NCBI GenBank assembly: GCA_001599595.1
Contig: BCHH01000015.1
Span: forward strand, 935,544-999,543
Reading direction: 5' to 3'
Length of the DNA: 64,000 bases
DNA from: Beverwykella pulmonaria
Lineage: Eukaryota > Ascomycota > Dothideomycetes > Pleosporales > Melanommataceae
In this document: piece after piece, positions 11,560-22,696 of the stretch
Numbering within the stretch: the first letter of the stretch is position 1
Layout of the letters: the number at the start of each line of letters is the position of its first letter
The notes under the pieces: generated by a model
Told to the model about the DNA's origin: nothing
The model's database searches: none
Seen by the model: the letters and a program-made list of their open reading frames with translations, nothing else
Position numbers and translations under genes: made by a program

Positions 11560-12110
11560 TCCTTTCACAACTCTCGCAACTTCTTCTGTGGGCGCGACTT
11601 CACCTCCCTACTGCTGAAGAAGAAACTTCATTACTGATTTCCCACTCTCTTAATTCTTGTTGCCGCTTCGATAATCTCCTTTGTAATCCTAACCTCACCT
11701 CTCCACTGCTGATGAAGAAGCGACATAGAGTAGGCAGCGAATGATCTCTCCAGTTCGGTAACAAGCCCTTGAGTAACCTCAAACCCTTCTAGGGCAACCT
11801 CCACCAGTCGCGTTAATGCCTTATCTGCCTAGGCATGCCACGGCTCCCACGCTTTCAACAAGCTCTGCGTTGCGAGCCGCACCAGCCGATGAACGCCAAG
11901 AGAGTTATCTATGTCACGTCTGCTGACAAACGAATACGCGTTCAGCATCCCCATATGATCTGTCTCCCTCTTCCAGGATGGCCTTAGTAGGAAAGAGTAA
12001 CTGCGGGATATCCTTCAGAGCCATGCACGACAAATATACAGACACAAGGGGTTCAAGCCGCTGGACGAGCTCAAACGATATCAGCAACTTGGTTAACACG
12101 AGATTCTTGA
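11560..12110 (-). pseudogene. Decayed NB-ARC/TPR-type STAND protein fragment
   Basis: Minus-strand translation gives LTKLLISFELVQRLEPL, then VYLSCMALKDIPQLLFP, then after a frame change MLNAYSFVSRRDIDN and LGVHRLVRLATQSLL. Fungal NB-ARC/TPR proteins have the same order: an ISFEQIQ-type helix, a LSFMA..DIPQSLLP segment, then LNAYSFV and MHRLVHLATR. The frame changes near 11960 and has an in-frame TAG near 11832, where the context suggests CAG became TAG, a C-to-T change at CpA as RIP produces. The segment directly follows the HET-NACHT gene on the same strand but belongs to a different STAND class. It is either a fused relic or a separate dead gene. Confidence 0.55.
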
Positions 12111-15100
12111 CGTCCTAGCATCAAGAAGCCTTCTCAGCCCATCAACATCCGATCCTAAATATGAGCGAAAAATCCCCAAAAGATCGCTAACTGCATACCA
12201 AGGCTCAGAATCTAGACTTGGATTCCACCCCACCGCCGGAACTACAGCCGGCCATCGATAGGAAAAGAGTTCCTCCGGGCTCATATCCCTTTCGAAATCG
12301 CCGTATGCGTAGTACTTATAATTGGTTTCGTATGAGAGCCAGGATTTGGGAAGTAGTGGAGCCGCGCCTGCGCGAATTAACATTTCCAGTGCTACAGTGT
12401 ATTCGAAATACGTGTCGTCCGTAAGTTCAGCAAACAAATCTGCCAAAAAGCACAAAAAGAGAGCCCAGACAGTCACAGATCCGTACAGTCCGTTGGGGTC
12501 GGCGCCAAGGTGAAGAACACCACCTAGAAATTCCAAATTCAGTTTTCTGTTGCCAATGCTGCACCCAGATAACCACACAAACCTCGGTCAAAGTATGTAA
12601 TCCAGGATTGGCCTTCCACGCTTCTCTCGAACGTACCCTGAAGTTAAGTGCGTCCTAACATAAGAACTCAGGTCGAAGTCGATTGCCAAGGTAACAAATG
12701 AGCTTTGTTCATGATACCAGCTAGCAATCGAAGGGTCAATGTACCAAACAGACTCCTCGAACCTGTGACGCTGGATAAATTTCTCCAGTATTGGTTGAAT
12801 GGTGGCCGCAGCAATCGCGCAAATTGGTGTGAATTTGTAAGTCGGTCGTGAGAGCGTACTTAGAAGATAGCTTGCAACGGCTACTGCATGTCGCTCACCC
12901 GTTCCGGCTGTCTCCAATGCGACAAATTGGGAAAGCCTGGAACAGAGAAGAAACATTCTTGAGTCATATGGACCGTGCGTGTATTGATATAGCAGAGTTT
13001 GAATCTCAGAGGTTAAAAGAAAGTCACGACACGATCGATGGAGAAAATCGACGGTCAGTCTGAAGACTGGAAGCGAATTGGGGCCTTGGAAGATTCGAGG
13101 ATAGATTGAGGGCTCGAAACTCTGGCCACTTCTAATCTCTTCATCTTGAGCATCCTGCCCTCCTTCTTCGATTGGCTGCGAAGCCACCAGGTCATACGGA
13201 TTTTGATCGACTAGTTGGCTAGGTCGATACTGACACTCAAGTAGGCCCATGCAACGACTGTTCAGTCGTCGCATAGTTGAATCGAGACGAAACTGGAGTC
13301 CTTCCCGATCTGTGAGATCGAGATTTTTATAGTTGTACCGGCCAGTAAGGGCGAAGTCTGGACACCCCTCATCAATAAAGGACAGGTCAATAAGACGAAG
13401 CGGATGCCCCGTCGCGAACTCATGTTCTGTGTAAAGCGCAATCTGTAAAAGTTCAGATGCTTCTTGGCGGTGAAGAGGACTGATAGAATCCATCATTCGT
13501 CTAAAATAGTCGTTCAAATCGCTGGGAATCTCCTCTAATCTCTGCCGCAGTACAATTATCCCATCTCCGTCTCTAAGGCCTTTTAGTAGCTCTCGCACCA
13601 CAAGGCGAACCCACAGAAAAACTCCAGCGGCCTTGTGAGTAATCTCCGAAATGAGACTCTTCGCATTCATCTGGTCGTACCGAAGTAGATATTGAAATCG
13701 TATGTGATTGTGAAGCTCTGTCTCCACGAAGTTGTTGATATCTCCGTGTGTGAGATCTTCAAGTCTCAGCTGCGGGAACTCTCCAAACGCATCTCGAAAG
13801 ATATTCCAGGGCCTGCTAGATAGGCATACTTTAACGTTTCCTAGACTGGCCATATTGATGAGAAGGCTTATTAACTCTTCACGCGCGTCATCGGAACCGT
13901 CGAGCTCGTCAAGTCCGTCGAGAAGTAAGAATACTTTAGCATAACTCCGTACGGATAAGATACATTCTTGTAGGGCGTGCTGTAACTCTGAATTTGTCCA
14001 GTTAATTGGGTGATTTCCAGGTGTTCGTGCAGCCGACCACTTCCTCGGATGGATTACTTGTGGAATCAAATGGGGTTGCTTTTCGAGAAGCTGCACTAAT
14101 AGAGCTCGTAGAAGACCGATCACAGACTTTTGTAACTTGTGTCCAGGGTTCCAAAAGAAGTACTGTGCACTTAGAACTGTTTTGTTCTCCATCCAAGGGA
14201 GCATGTGGTCAGGAATAATGATATTTTGATCTAGAAATTGCATCATCGTCGACTTTCCAGACCCTGGCTTGCCGTAAATCCAATAGATCTTTCTTGACTC
14301 CGTGGGAGAAGATAGCCATGCAATCAGGCTATCCCATTGCTGGTTTCGACCAGGCACAGACTGCAAAATCCATTGACAAGTTTCCTTGTGCGCTTCATGA
14401 ATCTGATGTCTGCGTTCCTGAATTTGGGGAAACCGGAGGCTATCTAAAATTCTTTGCTGAGCATCGACTATTTGATGCTCGTGTTCGAGGGTATCCGAAT
14501 CGTTGAATGGAATGCGGTATATATGAAGGTCTCCCGTTGCCTCCGGTGTCTCAGTCGTCGAAACACGGGATAGGTCAGGCCGGTTGTCCCTTGAAGACTC
14601 TTTTATCTCCTTCTCAAGCCGGATCAACGCCTTGTTCCGTCCCTCCCCATATATGAGAGGCATATGGACATCAAAAAGACCTAGCAGAGAATATGCCGCA
14701 TCCTCTTCGCGTTTCGTCTCGCGTCTTTTTGCCCACGACATCCGCTCATCAACGCTCAACTGATGCAATGCATGTCCTTTAAGAGCTTGGATAGAAATGC
14801 CTGTTGTCTCGGCAATTTCGCGCACCAGTGAATTTTTATCCCCAAGTCGCTCGCCCTCCGAGGAAAAGAATTCAACAGATTTCGGAGCGATAAGCTCTTG
14901 TAGTGTCCAACCCCGAGTAAACCATCTGCTCTTCTGAAATGACAGGTCGTTTCTAGCGATGCCACTGGTTGAAACATCGGATAGGTAAACGTAGCATTTG
15001 ACCGCTTCACGGTACCAGCGGAACATAGAATTGATTGCCTCTGAAAGCTCCGCACTACTTGATTTGTCAATGCAGCAGGTGTCAACCCAAAAGTATTGGA

Positions 15101-15308
15101 GACCGTCCTTTGCGGCTTGCTTTCCGCAGAAGCGAACCTTGCTATAACCAGCTTTGCTCTTGCCTGCACCATCGACTAGATCTTTAAAGGTAAACTCTTC
15201 ATCATCCGCTCCCCAGGTGTGGGAAAGAACAGCATAGTTCGGGGTGTTTTTGCCGACAGACTCGACCAGACTGAATTCGCCGTCATCTCCAAGACGCAAA
15301 AGACGCAT
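12093..15308 (-). pseudogene. HET-NACHT (STAND) protein, C-terminus broken by in-frame stop
   Basis: The main frame 15308-12588 encodes 906 aa without introns. Residues 25-225 form a HET domain: NYAVLSHTWGADDEEFTF, VDTCCIDKSS, RWFTRGWTLQELIAP, and SLLGLFDVHMPLIYGEG. A NACHT NTPase follows, with Walker A GKPGSGKST at 346-354, a Walker B region VFLLLDGLDELDG at about 459-471, and VCLSSRPWNIF as a sensor-like segment. HET-NACHT proteins trigger incompatibility cell death after ligand sensing by the C-terminal region. Translation stops at a TGA (12590-12588) but continues in the same frame for 162 codons to 12093 with coding character, including HLGADPN, an ankyrin-like turn. CGA to TGA is the simplest change. 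The product may still work as a 906-aa truncated form. The ATG at 15308 (MRLLRLGDDGEF) is the usual HET start. Confidence 0.85.
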
Positions 15309-16689
15309 GAGAGGATTGCTTGTGACTCTAGGGAGGGAAATGATGTAAATAAATGTCGGTGAGACGTGCGCACTACCGAACTGGGACTGCGGTAGCTGGT
15401 AGATTATGGAGTAAACAGGTTGGGATGATAGCGGGGCATGAGGCAGTTTCTCAATCTCATGTGGCTGAGTAAGCGTGCTGATAAGTATCGAACGGCAACG
15501 GAACCACTACCGCTTGTAGGGAGGATGGCTAACCCGTAACGACCACCCAACTTTACAACCTAGCAAATATCAGAAGCTGGCACCGTTATGGAATCATGAT
15601 GAACTTCTTAAAGATCCTGGAAAGCTTTCGTCATTCTAAAGCTACAGATCCATGCGACACGGTTTACGCACTCCCAGTCTCGCTTCTAAGGCTTACCAAA
15701 ACGGCATGGCTCCAGATTATTCACAGTCGCGTCAGTTTTCTTGGGTTTAGCCAAGCATGCAGTCCTCAAGGGGGACATCGAGCTGTTGTTAAGAAATGTG
15801 GGAAATTTTCAAACGATCTCTAGATTACCATCTTGGGTGCTTAGCTGGACTTGTGATTCGCGGGGCAGCTACCGAATCATCAACCTTGTTCCTCATTGAT
15901 TTTCCTTAAAAAATTCTGCCATCTCCTCTCTGCTAGACTTACTAAGGTGTTCGTCCACTTTTCAAGATAGAACCATATTCAGTCTAGTCGATTGCAAATT
16001 CGTCTTCTGATAAAGCTGCATGTGAGGCTTACCGCGCCACACTGTGGGCTGTGCAATCAGCCGCATCCTGCCTCGAGCTGAACTAATTCTAACTCTTTGC
16101 AAAAACAAAAGATATAGCAAGAATCTGCTCACATCACTCTTGCAGCGTCTCGCTTTCAGATGTGGATCTTCGGTATAGCTCAGCGTCCTATCTTCCAGTA
16201 TGCTCGCTAGCCTTGAGCAGTCACAGCAGGTTGGTTAACTGGGCTTGAGTAGGCGAAAGCCAGGGAAGGCGTGAGGTATCCACAGCGGGTGGCTGGCCAC
16301 AGACCAGACATCCAGCTAGCTCGCAAGCCTGCTCGGCGACCAGTCAGCGACTAGTCAACGGCGTCGTGAACACCATCCCTTCCTAAACTCGCAAGGCAGA
16401 CGTACAAGAGAAGATGTGGAAGATCAGGGAAGTCTGCGGTATTTGGTCATACGGGCTCTTACTATTGGTTAGGCACCCGTCCTCCGCCACTTCGCCTGAT
16501 GCTCCGCCCCGATCTGTGGCTCCACCTCCAAGAAGCTGAGCATTCAGAGTCTCTCGAGGCGGAATAAGGGTGATTTGACAAGGCTGTGACGGGTCAATCA
16601 AAAAGTCGGCGCGTTCCAGCCTGAAAAATATGAATACAATATTTCGCAGAGCTTCAGCTTCTCTAGTTCATCATAGCGCACTTCAAACA
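15309..16689. other. Intergenic between divergent HET-NACHT and vWA genes
   Basis: About 1.4 kb lies between head-to-head genes. Besides the HET fragment described separately, no ORF is convincing. The segment holds both promoters. An in-frame ATG at 16630 could extend the vWA protein by 20 residues. Confidence 0.4.
15593..15700 (+). pseudogene. HET-domain fragment
   Basis: The plus frame reads FLKILESFRHSKATDPCDTV followed by YAL. KATDPRDKVYALLGL is the highly conserved central motif of HET domains, so this looks like a surviving piece of a second HET gene. The Arg of DPRD is Cys here (CGN to TGC, a C-to-T change) and coding similarity fades within about 100 bp on each side. It lies in the opposite orientation to the neighbouring HET-NACHT gene. 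Confidence 0.5.
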
Positions 16690-19513
16690 ATGGAGGAATA
16701 TCGCCCGCGAAAGTCGCGAATCGTTATCCCAAACACTAGGGCCCTGCTCGATGTAGTAAAGTCTAGTAAGACTACCACACCACGCGTCTTATTTGTTCTC
16801 TTCGCTGACTTAGTTTTCAACTTCAGGATTTCGATCTGATAAGCCAAAAGGCTCCTTGCGAGGACTCTGGAGCGGAACTAATTCAAGGGCGAATTCGACT
16901 CAAGACCCTCAAGACAAAGATGAGAACCCTCGATTTACGATACCACCTCGCCCCCAAAATCAGGATGCATTGCCGCCAGATTGGAACAAGTCAACAGCTG
17001 ATTCATCGCATGCGCCGTCCCAAAAAATTTATGCTAGCGCTCAACTGAACTCGGCAGATAAACCTCCCAGCACAGAACCCACACAGAAATCCAATGAACA
17101 AGATGAGCCAGTAAAGTTCTATGACAACCATATTGCCTTTGCAATTGATTGTTCAGGAAGCACTAAAGGCCAGATTATCGCCACTGAGGTTGAAGCTGTC
17201 AACAAAATGGCTGACCTCTTGTCCGAAAAGGCAAAAGGAATTGTAGAAATTCTCCCATGGAATCACACAGCTTTGCCAAAATCCACATTGGAGAAAATGG
17301 ATAATTTTCAGGGGAGTGGCGGGACGGACCCTACGGTCCTAAATAGTCACCAGCCTTTCAAGAGGTCACTAGCCGATTCTTCTCTTTGGGTGCTGCTCAC
17401 TGATGGTGAGATTGGCCAACAACTCGTCGAGAAATTCGCTGTGGGTATTTCTTCCGCCGGTCTTCATGGAACTGCGTCCATTATAATCCTTTTTGGCAAT
17501 ACTCACAACCGGCCTGCAAATTGCAACATCTCCGTGGGACAAGCCGTATTCGCAGTGACTCCTAACTGTCTATTCTTGTACCATGACGTATCGTCTCACA
17601 AAGTTTATGTTCTCCAGTACAAGGGAAGTTTCAGGTCCTTACTTCCACAACATAAAGGAGGCATAACGTTGAATCATTCGGTTTCCTGGAACGATTTGCC
17701 AACGATCGAATATAGTGATCTTAAAGATTTGAGTATTCCAAAGCCCGTCCAATTGGAGAAGGACCGCATCATTCTCTCGAGCGGTCTGCAGTTTAGCTTG
17801 AAAGACATTTACAAAAACACTTTGGCTCCAGCCATTACCAGAGAAATATTCAGTAATAATGAGAATTTGAACACTCTGATTTTGACGGGGATAACCCGTG
17901 GCCGAGAACGTGACGTCCAACGCTGGATAGCCAAGCAGAATATCGACAAGGATGACCCGCTATGGACAAAGAGAGCAGATAGCAACGGTAACGCCCTGCG
18001 CCTAACGGAACAACTCATGGAAATGCAGAAAGATGGTAGTACAGCAAAACCAACAATGGAAAAGATCAAGACTCAGTTAAGAGAGGCTCACAAGACTAAT
18101 TGGGAGCTATTTGCACGAAGGACCAACGAGCTAGAAGCGATTGCAATGAGGCGCGACGTGGTCATCCGTGAAGCATCCGATCATATTTCTGCCAGCACTT
18201 GTGGCGACGATGATGACCGATTTAGCTGTGCCACATTGTCCAGACCCTCGCGGAGTCTTGCGGGCTGGGAGAGGGACGAAGGCTACGAGACAAGGGCTAG
18301 GCCCTCCGAGTGGAGGACTACACGCGACGAGCCGGCAACTCAAGATCCGACCCAAACCGGGAGAGCGGCCGAGCTAATTTATATCCCTGGATTCGAATTC
18401 AAAGCAAGCCATAGTGAACAGTCAGCCAGGAGGTGCAAAGAGAAACAAGGCCTTTACGGCTTTTGTGAGCTGTGTGGAGGCCGCAGCAACATGCTCTGTT
18501 TGCTACTCAAGGCTCCACCTCTAGGAATGTCAACTCCTGGATTCCCTCAAGCAGGTGGTGAACGGCCGAGGCAGAGATATCCACTGGCTCTTGGGAACTA
18601 CCCGGAAACCGACGTTATCGAAACGTCAATTTACTGTGATGCCTGTTCATATAATGTGTTACAGCTCGGTAAATCCGTTTACGGCGACAAAATCACGGCT
18701 GTACTACCACTTTGCGAACTGAACCACGATGTCAACCGCAAGAGCTGGCTGGCTAGCCTGGATACTGCTTTCCAGGAACGATTCCACGAGGACGATCTAA
18801 TGCTCATCTTTCTCGCAGTGATGTACAGCGCCATCAATCACTTAGCTTCCTTAGACGAGGACCACTTGACATTTACCATCCATGCACTCAAATGGGCCAG
18901 TGATAGTCTCATCAAGACGGCCGACATACCCATCGAGCTTAGCGCCACGCCCGAAGTGCTCTCTTCGGTCGGGGCATTGACAGTCAAGTGCTTCCAGACC
19001 GTCGTTCCAGACCGACTCGCTCGCTTTGGACCAGAGGACTGGGCGTTCCTGACGTATCCGCTGGACGGTTTTGAAGTTTTCGTGCACGCAATGTACGAAA
19101 TTGACCCAAGCGACAAAACTTCCGAAGAAGTACGCCGTCTGGTGTGGCTCCGCCTCCTGTTTTCCATAACCGAGCACATTTACCAGCTCCAAGCAGTTCA
19201 AGGAGCTGCAGCTGCTTCAACATCACTCTCTCAAGTTCTCTCAGAGCAAAGAGTGGTTGAGAATGCCGAAAAGGCAGAGTTCAGTCTGGATTCGTTAGAC
19301 GGTACGTTCATACTGCCCTCCGAACTTCCAAGCTTTCGGAAAATGCCACCTTTTGCAGAAATTCAGTCTAAAGGGCTGCAAAACCTTGCAGTCTTCTTGT
19401 ATGCTCTGGCTAAAGTTGATGAGACCTTTGACCGTGCAGAAGATCTTTTCGACTATCTCAAGGATCAATTTCATTTGCGCAAGGTTTTCAAATCTCCATT
19501 TGTTGATTGTTAA
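16690..19513 (+). CDS. vWA-domain protein with C-terminal CxxC pairs
   Basis: Exons 16690-16765 and 16827-19513 give 920 aa. The intron is 61 nt with GTAAGA, a CTGAC branch-like site and CAG. After a low-complexity N-terminus (about 40-120) comes a von Willebrand A domain with an intact MIDAS: Asp133, Ser135 and Ser137 in FAIDCSGST, Thr192 in GSGGTDP and Asp218 in VLLTDGEIG. Such domains bind Mg2+ and partner proteins. The middle contains a charged helical stretch (about 430-470). Two Cys pairs, CELC (572, 575) and CDAC (629, 632), could bind one zinc. The C-terminal third is helical with no recognised family. The alternative start at 16630 would add MNTIFRRASASLVHHSALQT. Function is unknown; a scaffold or sensor role is inference. 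It converges on the disordered ORF. Confidence 0.8.
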
Positions 19514-19820
19514 TGCTCACTATTCGACGTAAGTATATGGAGGGTCTGGCACGAATGTATGAATATCAAGCACTCATTTGCTCGTTGAAACTTAATTGCA
19601 GGTATTTCCTATGTTTATTATATATAACCTCAGTCAATTTTACACACAAACAAAATGAAGAAGTATTCTAAGTGTCATTTGATGTGGAAGTCGTAGTTTT
19701 ATGTTCTTGCTCTAAGAATCTTTGGTCTAGTAAAAAAAATCTTCTCTTACATTCCAATACCCAATCTTGCTTTGGAATATCATCATGATGTAATTAACAA
19801 CGTACGGTTCCAAAATTGCT
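19514..19820. other. AT-rich intergenic region between convergent genes
   Basis: This 307-bp AT-rich gap separates two convergent genes and should contain both 3' ends. An A-run (about 19732-19739) is visible. No defined polyadenylation element is claimed. Confidence 0.4.
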
Positions 19821-20465
19821 TTAAACGGAGCCTGTAGATGCCGCAGAGTATCCGGCGGGTGGCTTTGGCCTGGCTTCTCCAGAATGTGAACTGGAAGTTG
19901 TCGCTACAGAAGACATGCCTCTGCTGAAGGAAGACAAATTAGCTGAACCCGCAGACCGGGAGCCAGAGTATCCTTTGGGAGGTCGTGGCTTCGCTTCCTC
20001 GGATACTTGGCTCGCTGCTGAAGTGTCATCAGTGCGCAGGGTTGCGTCTTCGCGCCGCATCTGTGACCGTCGACCTGGCGGCGGTGGGGCGGGCGGGCGC
20101 TGAGGCATCACCGATCTCAGCGGCGAAATAATGGATTCGGCTTGTCGGACTGCTTTTATGGCCCAGTTTGGATTATAGGACGTGGAGTAGCCGGACTTGG
20201 TTCTGGAGGTTGATATTACTGAGGGCGCCTTATAATCAGGCTCTGAGCTCTCTGTTCTGGAAATTGGCAGACTGGATGGCAGACTGGATGGCGCTTCTGA
20301 TTTGGACGGGCTGATGTCAGGTGGTGTCGTTGACCGTGTGTCTGGTTGAGTGCCCGAGGCTTGTAAACTTGTGGGAACCAGCCATTCAGACATGAAAGAG
20401 GAAGAATACTTGCTACTCGCGACCGACAAGGCTAGCGGAGCTGGACGAGGAGGTGATTTGTCCAT
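19821..20465 (-). CDS. Hypothetical disordered Pro/Ser-rich protein
   Basis: The uninterrupted 214-aa frame is dominated by Ser, Pro, Thr, Arg and Gly and is probably disordered. No domain is recognised. It holds two related motifs near the C-terminus, AKPRPPKGYSGS and ARPKPPAGYSAAS, and a run APPPPGRR at about 128-136. The only ordered-looking part is YNPNWAIKAVRQAESIIS around residues 97-114. The proline motifs resemble adaptor ligands for SH3/WW-type domains, which is inference. Its tail-to-tail position with the vWA gene may be chance. The clean frame and absence of stops argue for a real gene. Confidence 0.6.
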   Translation of the reverse strand: MDKSPPRPAPLALSVASSKYSSSFMSEWLVPTSLQASGTQPDTRSTTPPDISPSKSEAPSSLPSSLPISRTESSEPDYKAPSVISTSRTKSGYSTSYNPNWAIKAVRQAESIISPLRSVMPQRPPAPPPPGRRSQMRREDATLRTDDTSAASQVSEEAKPRPPKGYSGSRSAGSANLSSFSRGMSSVATTSSSHSGEARPKPPAGYSAASTGSV

Positions 20466-20730
20466 GATTTTTTGGACATATCCGCAGCGAGAATGCTAGA
20501 GCTCAAAATGTATTTCAGATGTTCAATTGAAAGGAGGCACTAACAGCCCCATCGCCAAGCTTGCATAGCCACATTGTCAAGCATGCATAGCCACATTGTC
20601 GAGCATGCACAGCCTATGGTTAGGGTTGCACAGCCCGCCATTCTCATCACCACCTGCGGTTTCATCACGGCAACACAAAAACACGTACAAGAATCACGAG
20701 CATCAGCCAAAACAGAGATTAAATTCCACG

Positions 20731-22696
20731 ATGGCTTGGGTGTACAATATTCCAGACTATGAACCCGATATGTCAGTTGTCAGGGAGTGTTTTGAGGGTA
20801 CAGATCTCAGCCTGACCGTTTGCCTAGAGAACAAGCCAAAGAAACGAAAAAAGCGTTCGAGGACTTCGAATTGTCTCTTCTCTCGGATGAAACGGCTGTT
20901 CGTAGAAGTTACTGTGTTGTTGATGGCAAGCAGTATCACACCAGCATCCTCGATGAAGCACATTTAGCCGACGCTCTAGCAGTTCGTCCCATCTGCTCTG
21001 TAACACTGTCATGTATGTTGACCATGGAAAAACAGTCCGAAAGAGAGCCAAATCATTATGAGTTATTGTGCGTCATCTTTCCGGTATTCAGGCGTACTTA
21101 GCTAAGAATCTGAAACAGCTTCGTCTGTCGCCATCTCAAGGAGAAGAAGATTCCAAAGCCTTCAGATTCGCACAAGCTTCGAATAACTAGCGAAAGCTTT
21201 CAAGAGCTCGCAATTAAACGTAGCGTCCCGCCAGCATTCATATCTGCATTATGCCGACATTACCTTCCTGCAGGCCGTGGGCTGCGAAAGACATCCACCG
21301 AAAACTATTACGCCTGGCATCTCTTACCCGTCCGAGTGCAAGTCCGTAGTATAGAGACCAATCCTGGAAATGCCACCAGTTCAACGGCGAGCAACAATCA
21401 GATGAATCCTTTCCATTACTTACGTCTCCCTGATATGAACGTAGAGATCCGCGGCTCATCTATCGCCATTTTCTCGTCACACTGCCCAAAGAAAGCGTCT
21501 TCGACATTTATAGTCGTCAATTTCCTTAGCGGAAGCTGGCCTAAGGTTGTAGAAGAGCCGCGAGAACGAATAGAAGAGGCATTGAAGCACTCTTCGAAGC
21601 CAGGGGAGTCCGGAGATGGAATGTTTATATACCTAATCTACATTAGCACCACTGCTAGATGGTGGACAAATGCTCTCAATAGCGTCAACGAGCAGTTGAT
21701 AAGCTATGTAAGCCATCACATTCCACAGAATCTTGTGAGGGAAGGAGGCCCATATATCTAACCATCCACAGGAGGCACAATTGCAAGGTGAAATGGATAG
21801 CGACAGCGCTCCGTCTACGGCCTTCTATACCCGAGTTAACCGCTCTCTACATATCGTAGCGGCGCATCTTCATCGCTACTGCTCTGAGCTGAAGACGCTT
21901 GAAGAAACCATCCTCAGCCTCCGAGATCACCATGCAGTAATCTCGAACTGTATGCTGCAAACGGACAGCGATCGGGCAGAGCGTGTACAGCGCGGTTTTG
22001 AGCAGATCCTCTCGCAGGTCAAAGCCAGTTTGTATCTTGTCCAGGAGCTTGAGAAGAAGAGCACGAACATTCTTGCATTGGTATTTTCGCTTTTTTTTTT
22101 TAAATCCTAATATCATTCTGGGTCCGGATTGGCTGATGCTCCTCAAGCTCTTCAACGGTATGCACATCATCAGTGATCGCCAAGTGCTAGAGAATGGGCG
22201 TGCCATGCAGAAAATTCTGGCCGCTACACAAATGGAGACGAAGCTTGCGCGGCACCTCGCAAACCAGAATCAATGGTTGGCTGAGGAGATGAAGAAGGAT
22301 AGTGTAGCTATGAAGACGGTACGGTCTGCTCAAGTTATTTTGAACCCTACTGACCATAACGTGAAGATTGCGATAGTTACTATGTTCTTCCTACCTGGAG
22401 CGACGTTTGCCGTAAGACACTCTTGATTCTTTCTTTCATACGATGCGTTTCGAATTTAATTGCCATAGTCGTACCTAACTCTAACGTGATAGACACTCCT
22501 GTCGATGCCATTTTTCACCCAGAATCCCTGGCTACAGAACACTTCGAGATTGTGGATCTGGTTCACTTTTACAATTCCAACGACAATCATAGCATTTCTG
22601 TTCTACCTATATTGTCGAAGACGCGATAACAGGCGGCCAAAAAGAATGGATGCCGAAAGTTATGAGGATAGAGAGCTTGGGGATATGGATCAGTAG
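20731..22696 (+). CDS. CorA-like Mg2+ transporter family membrane protein
   Basis: Seven exons are proposed: 20731-20786, 20828-21067, 21119-21707, 21772-22080, 22148-22318, 22367-22411 and 22493-22696. They give 537 aa and all phases agree. The first intron would be only 41 nt and is the weakest join. The long N-terminal part is soluble. A helical stalk follows (RVNRSLHIVAAHLHRYCSEL..., AMQKILAATQMETKLARHLA). Then come two membrane spans typical of fungal CorA-like proteins: IAIVTMFFLPGATFATLLSM (the VTMxFLPATFxAxxFSM signature) and LWIWFTFTIPTTIIAFLFYL. A basic/acidic cytosolic tail ends the protein. The canonical GMN motif of true CorA channels is not evident, as in many fungal relatives, so Mg2+ transport is not certain. 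Confidence 0.82.

Noticed and set aside
12588..12660. Intron from GTACGT near 12630 to CCGAG near 12583 that would remove the TGA of the HET-NACHT gene
   Set aside because: Possible, but the acceptor is poor and the exonic frame reads smoothly through the stop, so a nonsense change is simpler. Kept as an alternative only.
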